64,000 bases of DNA from NCBI GenBank assembly GCA_020466095.1, contig CM035807.1, forward strand, positions 16,038,985-16,102,984. Reading direction: 5' to 3'. Below, piece by piece: positions 61,372-64,000 of the stretch (position 1 is its first letter; the number at the start of each line of letters is the position of its first letter). The position numbers were made by a program, and so were the translations under genes. The notes beneath the pieces were generated by a model, which did not search any database, was not told the origin of the DNA, and worked only from the letters and a program-made list of their open reading frames with translations. The stretch is from Chlorops oryzae. Lineage: Eukaryota > Arthropoda > Insecta > Diptera > Chloropidae.

Positions 61372-62230
61372 GAGTCCTAAATGAGTCATTTATGAGTCTT
61401 AATTGGGAGTGTGAGACCACATAATGAGCTCATTTGATAGTCCGAAATATAAAGTCGAGTTTTATAAGTCGGATTTCATACAACGAATGAGACGTTTTAA
61501 GAATTATACATAAATGGATGGCATACATCCGTCTCTTATTTCTCCTTTAATAGGAAACACATATGAATCTAGCAGAATAAGAGTCTTATATGATATTTCG
61601 GAATTTTCGGAAATTTCGGAGTCATATTTTATCTTCGCAAGAAAGAAAAAACATTCGATTCTAGCTCTTACATGAGCTCATTATGGGGACTCCGATTCCA
61701 AATTAGGAGTAACTCGTACATATGTGACAGTTCGGTAATTTCGGAGTCATATATGACTCATATATAATTATAATTTACATTTTATCTTCTCAAGAAGGAA
61801 AAATTATTCGGTTCGGGCTCTTACATGACCTCATTATGGGGGCTCCGATCCCGAATCAGGAGTAATACATACATATGTGAGAGTTCGGAATTTTCGGAGT
61901 CATATATGACTCATATATAATTATATTTTATATTTTATCTTCTGAAGAAGGAAAAATTATTCGGTTCGGGCTCTTACATGACCTCATTATGGTGGCTCCG
62001 ATTCCGAATTAGGAGTAATACGTACATATGTGACAGTTCGGTAATTTCGGAGTCTTAAATGACTCATATAGGTATTTTCGGAAGACATAAAAAACATTCA
62101 TTCGATTCGCTAATTATGAAATTTCCGACTCCGAATTAGGAGTCATACGTGCTTTTTTCTCCATATTTCGGATTTATTTCGGACTCACTTTTCAAAAGCC
62201 TATAGGTAATTTGCAAAAAATTTCGGACTA
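61372..62230. repeat. GAGTC-type repeat with internal tandem array
   Basis: The stretch is dense in GAGTCATATATGACTC, TTTCGGAGTC and GGCTCCGATTCC motifs, shared with the elements at 53523-54112 and 27795-28620. The right margin (ATTTCGGACTCAC, about 62166-62186) is a mirrored motif. Terminal repeats like CCCAGC were not found, so the element's true ends are unknown. Confidence 0.6.
61630..62090 (+). repeat. 153-bp tandem repeat, three copies
   Basis: Landmark CTCTTACATGA(G/C)CTCATTATGG recurs at about 61665, 61818 and 61971, giving a 153-base period. Copies 2 and 3 are closer to each other than to copy 1. Each unit contains ATTAGGAGTAA, ACATATGTGACAGTTCGG and TTCGGAGTC. Confidence 0.85.
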
Positions 62231-62885
62231 AAACGTATATGTGTATGAACACTTTGACAATGCTTGAAGGGGGTGAGAAATCTTCTTAAAATAAATCGGT
62301 AGCCAAGACCAATCTTTACCCCGAAGTCTTACCAAAAGTCAAATTTGATTCAACGGATAATTGTTCTAATCGAATTATGGAAGTTTGACTGTACGAAAAA
62401 TTTTTTCAAGCTTAACCACTTCTGGATTTTCCACGATTTAAAGTTTATTGACAAGCCTTTGGGGAGACAAAATATATTGAAAGTTAAGAATCCCAAAGAA
62501 ATTCTGTGAAATTAATCTTTAGTTCAGGCAATACCAAAACACATATTCCTCTAGTTTCGACTCAAGCCATGATTAGCTTAAGTCAACGCACGTGTTCTGA
62601 GTGCTCGTGACTTAAGTGCTAAAAGTAATGGCGTTCCCCGAATGTACCAATACATTCACTTTTGATTTTCTTACAAAAAGATGGAGTCAAGCATAAAAAT
62701 TAATCTGAGTTGTGCCACTTTTGAAGATAATTTATATATATTTATTCCGTTGACATTTTCTGAATCTGAATTTCCCCAAATCCAGCAACACACAGCCACA
62801 TACACTCATTCACCATGAATGGCTGTCATGTAAAAACACAAACTTTAAAAGGATTACAATGACTTAAGAAAGCTTAAAAATAAGC
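62231..62885. other. Noncoding 3' flank of the gustatory receptor gene
   Basis: No gene is seen. The 3' UTR of the minus-strand receptor would lie just left of 62886; AATTATT/ATTTTTAAGC sequences follow the stop but no definite polyadenylation signal was fixed. Confidence 0.35.
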
Positions 62886-62966
62886 TTAATCATCTTCTTC
62901 GTTTTCCCAAAATGATATACGAAATTGAAGTAGAATGACGAAATAGCTGATTGCGGAGAACAAAAA
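62886..62966 (-). CDS. Gustatory receptor, last exon
   Basis: The acceptor is ACTTTTCGTTCCAG|TTTTTG. The exon encodes 26 residues with the final membrane helix and stops at TAA. The 72-base intron before it (62967-63038) is a multiple of three and has no stop in frame. Confidence 0.85.
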   Translation of the reverse strand, partial: FLFSAISYFVILLQFRISFWENEEDD

Positions 62967-64000
62967 CTGGAACGAAAAGTAAATCATTTCAGATTTCCTC
63001 AGTAAGAATCCTTGGGCGCCACCCGTCCACCCTCTCACCTTGCCCAAAGTTCTTAGTTTGACGTCAAAAAAGCTGCCAGCCGTAATGAAGATGGGCTCAT
63101 GCAAAAGCTGCAGGCAAACTGAACGAAGATAAACACTCGTCCATACATCAGACTGTCTGGATGAAAATGTCATGAAAATTGAACCGAGTTGCTTATCCTG
63201 GAATTAATGATTGCTCAATAATATGAGAATATGAAACTATGAAAAAACCAGCGAGCGCAAATAACGGCTTATGGGTAGGTAGATATTCACAGAAAGAAAT
63301 CAAAGATTATACAGATTTTTGTATATTCCTCATAACCGGAAGTCCTGCAAATATTCAACACATCGATACATGTTATAATTACAATCATCTACCTACAGTT
63401 ATTGAAACTGTTTCCATATTTTTCTATGTGTTGAATATTGCTGCAGAGGAACTTCTCCGCTATTGGAAATCAAGCATTACTCACCAATTTCACACAAGTA
63501 AAACAAAGCCAAAAAGTAATCACCAGATCGATTAATTGGATAACTAGACTAAAAATGCTATCTGAAAAGTCATGGAAAATTCACAAAGAGACTTAGGAAA
63601 TTTTTTGGTAACCCTTACTTACATATCTGAAAGATAAACATTTCTGCGGAATCAAATGACAAGACAATCCAATACGACTTAAAGCTGAGATCAACGAATG
63701 TCTTCAACATCAAACCGACAAGACTATATTCAAAATACTCGCAAATACGTCGCGTATTCGCCCACAGTTCAGCATGGAGCTCTTGAATCGTTTTCACATC
63801 GTTCAAGCAATCCATCCGCTCAGGCGATGGATCAAAGCGCTTCGAACGCAATCTCATCACAATCATTTCGGCCGAAATTCTCAAATTCTCTTGCACGTCG
63901 ATTATTTGCGCGACAATAATTTGAAATTCAAGCAATTTCGTCTTCAGGGCCCATTCGGAGCAAACGGTTATTATCATATAAATTAATGCATCGATTTCTT
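62886..64000 (-). CDS. Gustatory receptor (7TM chemoreceptor), C-terminal part
   Basis: Three exons on the minus strand can be joined: from the window edge to 63623, 63118-63039, and 62966-62886 (TAA stop). The joined C-terminus reads FCLQLLHEPIFITAGSFFD, then KLRTLGK, then FLFSAISYFVILLQF and a short acidic tail WENEEDD. This is the layout of insect gustatory receptors: an amphipathic segment, a 'TAxGFF'-type motif, then a final membrane helix ending in the TYFVILLQF-type signature (here SYFVILLQF). The upstream exon encodes LHAELWANTRRICEYFEYSLVGLMLKTFVD, also typical. Grs are ligand-gated channels of taste neurons. The first half lies beyond the right edge. The paralogue and ligand cannot be told from this fragment. 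Confidence 0.85.
63039..63118 (-). CDS. Gustatory receptor, penultimate exon
   Basis: The acceptor is CTTCGTTCAG|TT and the donor CTTGGGCAAG|GTGAG. The leading TT joins the T of the previous exon to form TTT (Phe), giving FCLQLLHEP, the expected motif. Length 80 bases. Confidence 0.8.
63623..64000 (-). CDS. Gustatory receptor, exon running off the right edge
   Basis: The minus-strand frame is open from the window edge (no stop up to 64000) and ends at the donor CAGATAT|GTAAGT, leaving one base (T) in phase. The apparent ATG at 63975-63977 is therefore probably internal. The exon holds a long charged intracellular helix followed by a hydrophobic segment (LVGLMLKTFVDLSF). Confidence 0.8.

Noticed and set aside
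61187..61389. ORFs on both strands at 61168-61389
   Set aside because: They overlap in AT-rich sequence without any motif and abut the GAGTC repeat.

Overview
The window looks like nuclear DNA of a higher (brachyceran) fly. It is AT-rich, with short GT-AG introns of about 70-500 bp, CAG/CAA (opa) repeats in a coding exon, many CA/TG/TATG microsatellites, an insect gustatory receptor gene and many small TIR elements. A tephritid-like fly with a repeat-rich genome is plausible, but that is inference. There is no bacterial, viral or organellar gene set.

Only three host genes are supported. (1) At 40552-41640 (-) is an intronless IQ-motif coiled-coil protein that matches dynein regulatory complex subunit 9 (IQCG). 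(2) At 49316-52581 (+) is a multi-exon gene. Three small exons encode a 99-residue coiled coil; they lead into a long, low-complexity Gln/Thr/Pro-rich exon ending in a basic PKKKKRV cluster. The splice phase and the long open frame disagree by one base at the last junction. (3) At 62886 to the right edge (-) is the C-terminal part of a gustatory receptor gene, split into at least three exons. The genes show no operon-like or functional link: one is axonemal, one unknown, one chemosensory.

The other roughly 90% is noncoding and rich in non-autonomous mobile elements. From left to right: a 1.04-kb near-perfect foldback (1195-2230); three TIR elements flanked by TA that carry tRNA-like A/B-box modules (9984-10736, 11053-11614, 14207-15104); GATT and AATC simple-sequence arrays in opposite orientation (16001-16650, 18331-18714); a 1.1-kb TIR element packed with GGTCGA motifs (19713-20830); and four copies of one hAT-type MITE (11621, 29952, 30775, 53068), three with perfect 8-bp target duplications and two nested in copies of another repeat. 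Further right come a 440-bp TC tract (37566-38008), a TIR element at 39660-40050, a hAT MITE at 42206-42502, a Harbinger-type MITE at 44850-44993, a CTACACTA satellite (47150-48360) interrupted by another hAT MITE, a TIR element with GAGTC/CGTTAGCGA motifs (53523-54112), a decayed non-LTR retrotransposon 3' end (59729-60036) and a 153-bp tandem repeat (61630-62090).

The most unusual observation is the group of TIR elements with 2-bp flanking duplications. Each has its own dense array of short subterminal motifs, and three of them hold tRNA-like modules. Two of those modules are clearly related although the carrying elements differ.
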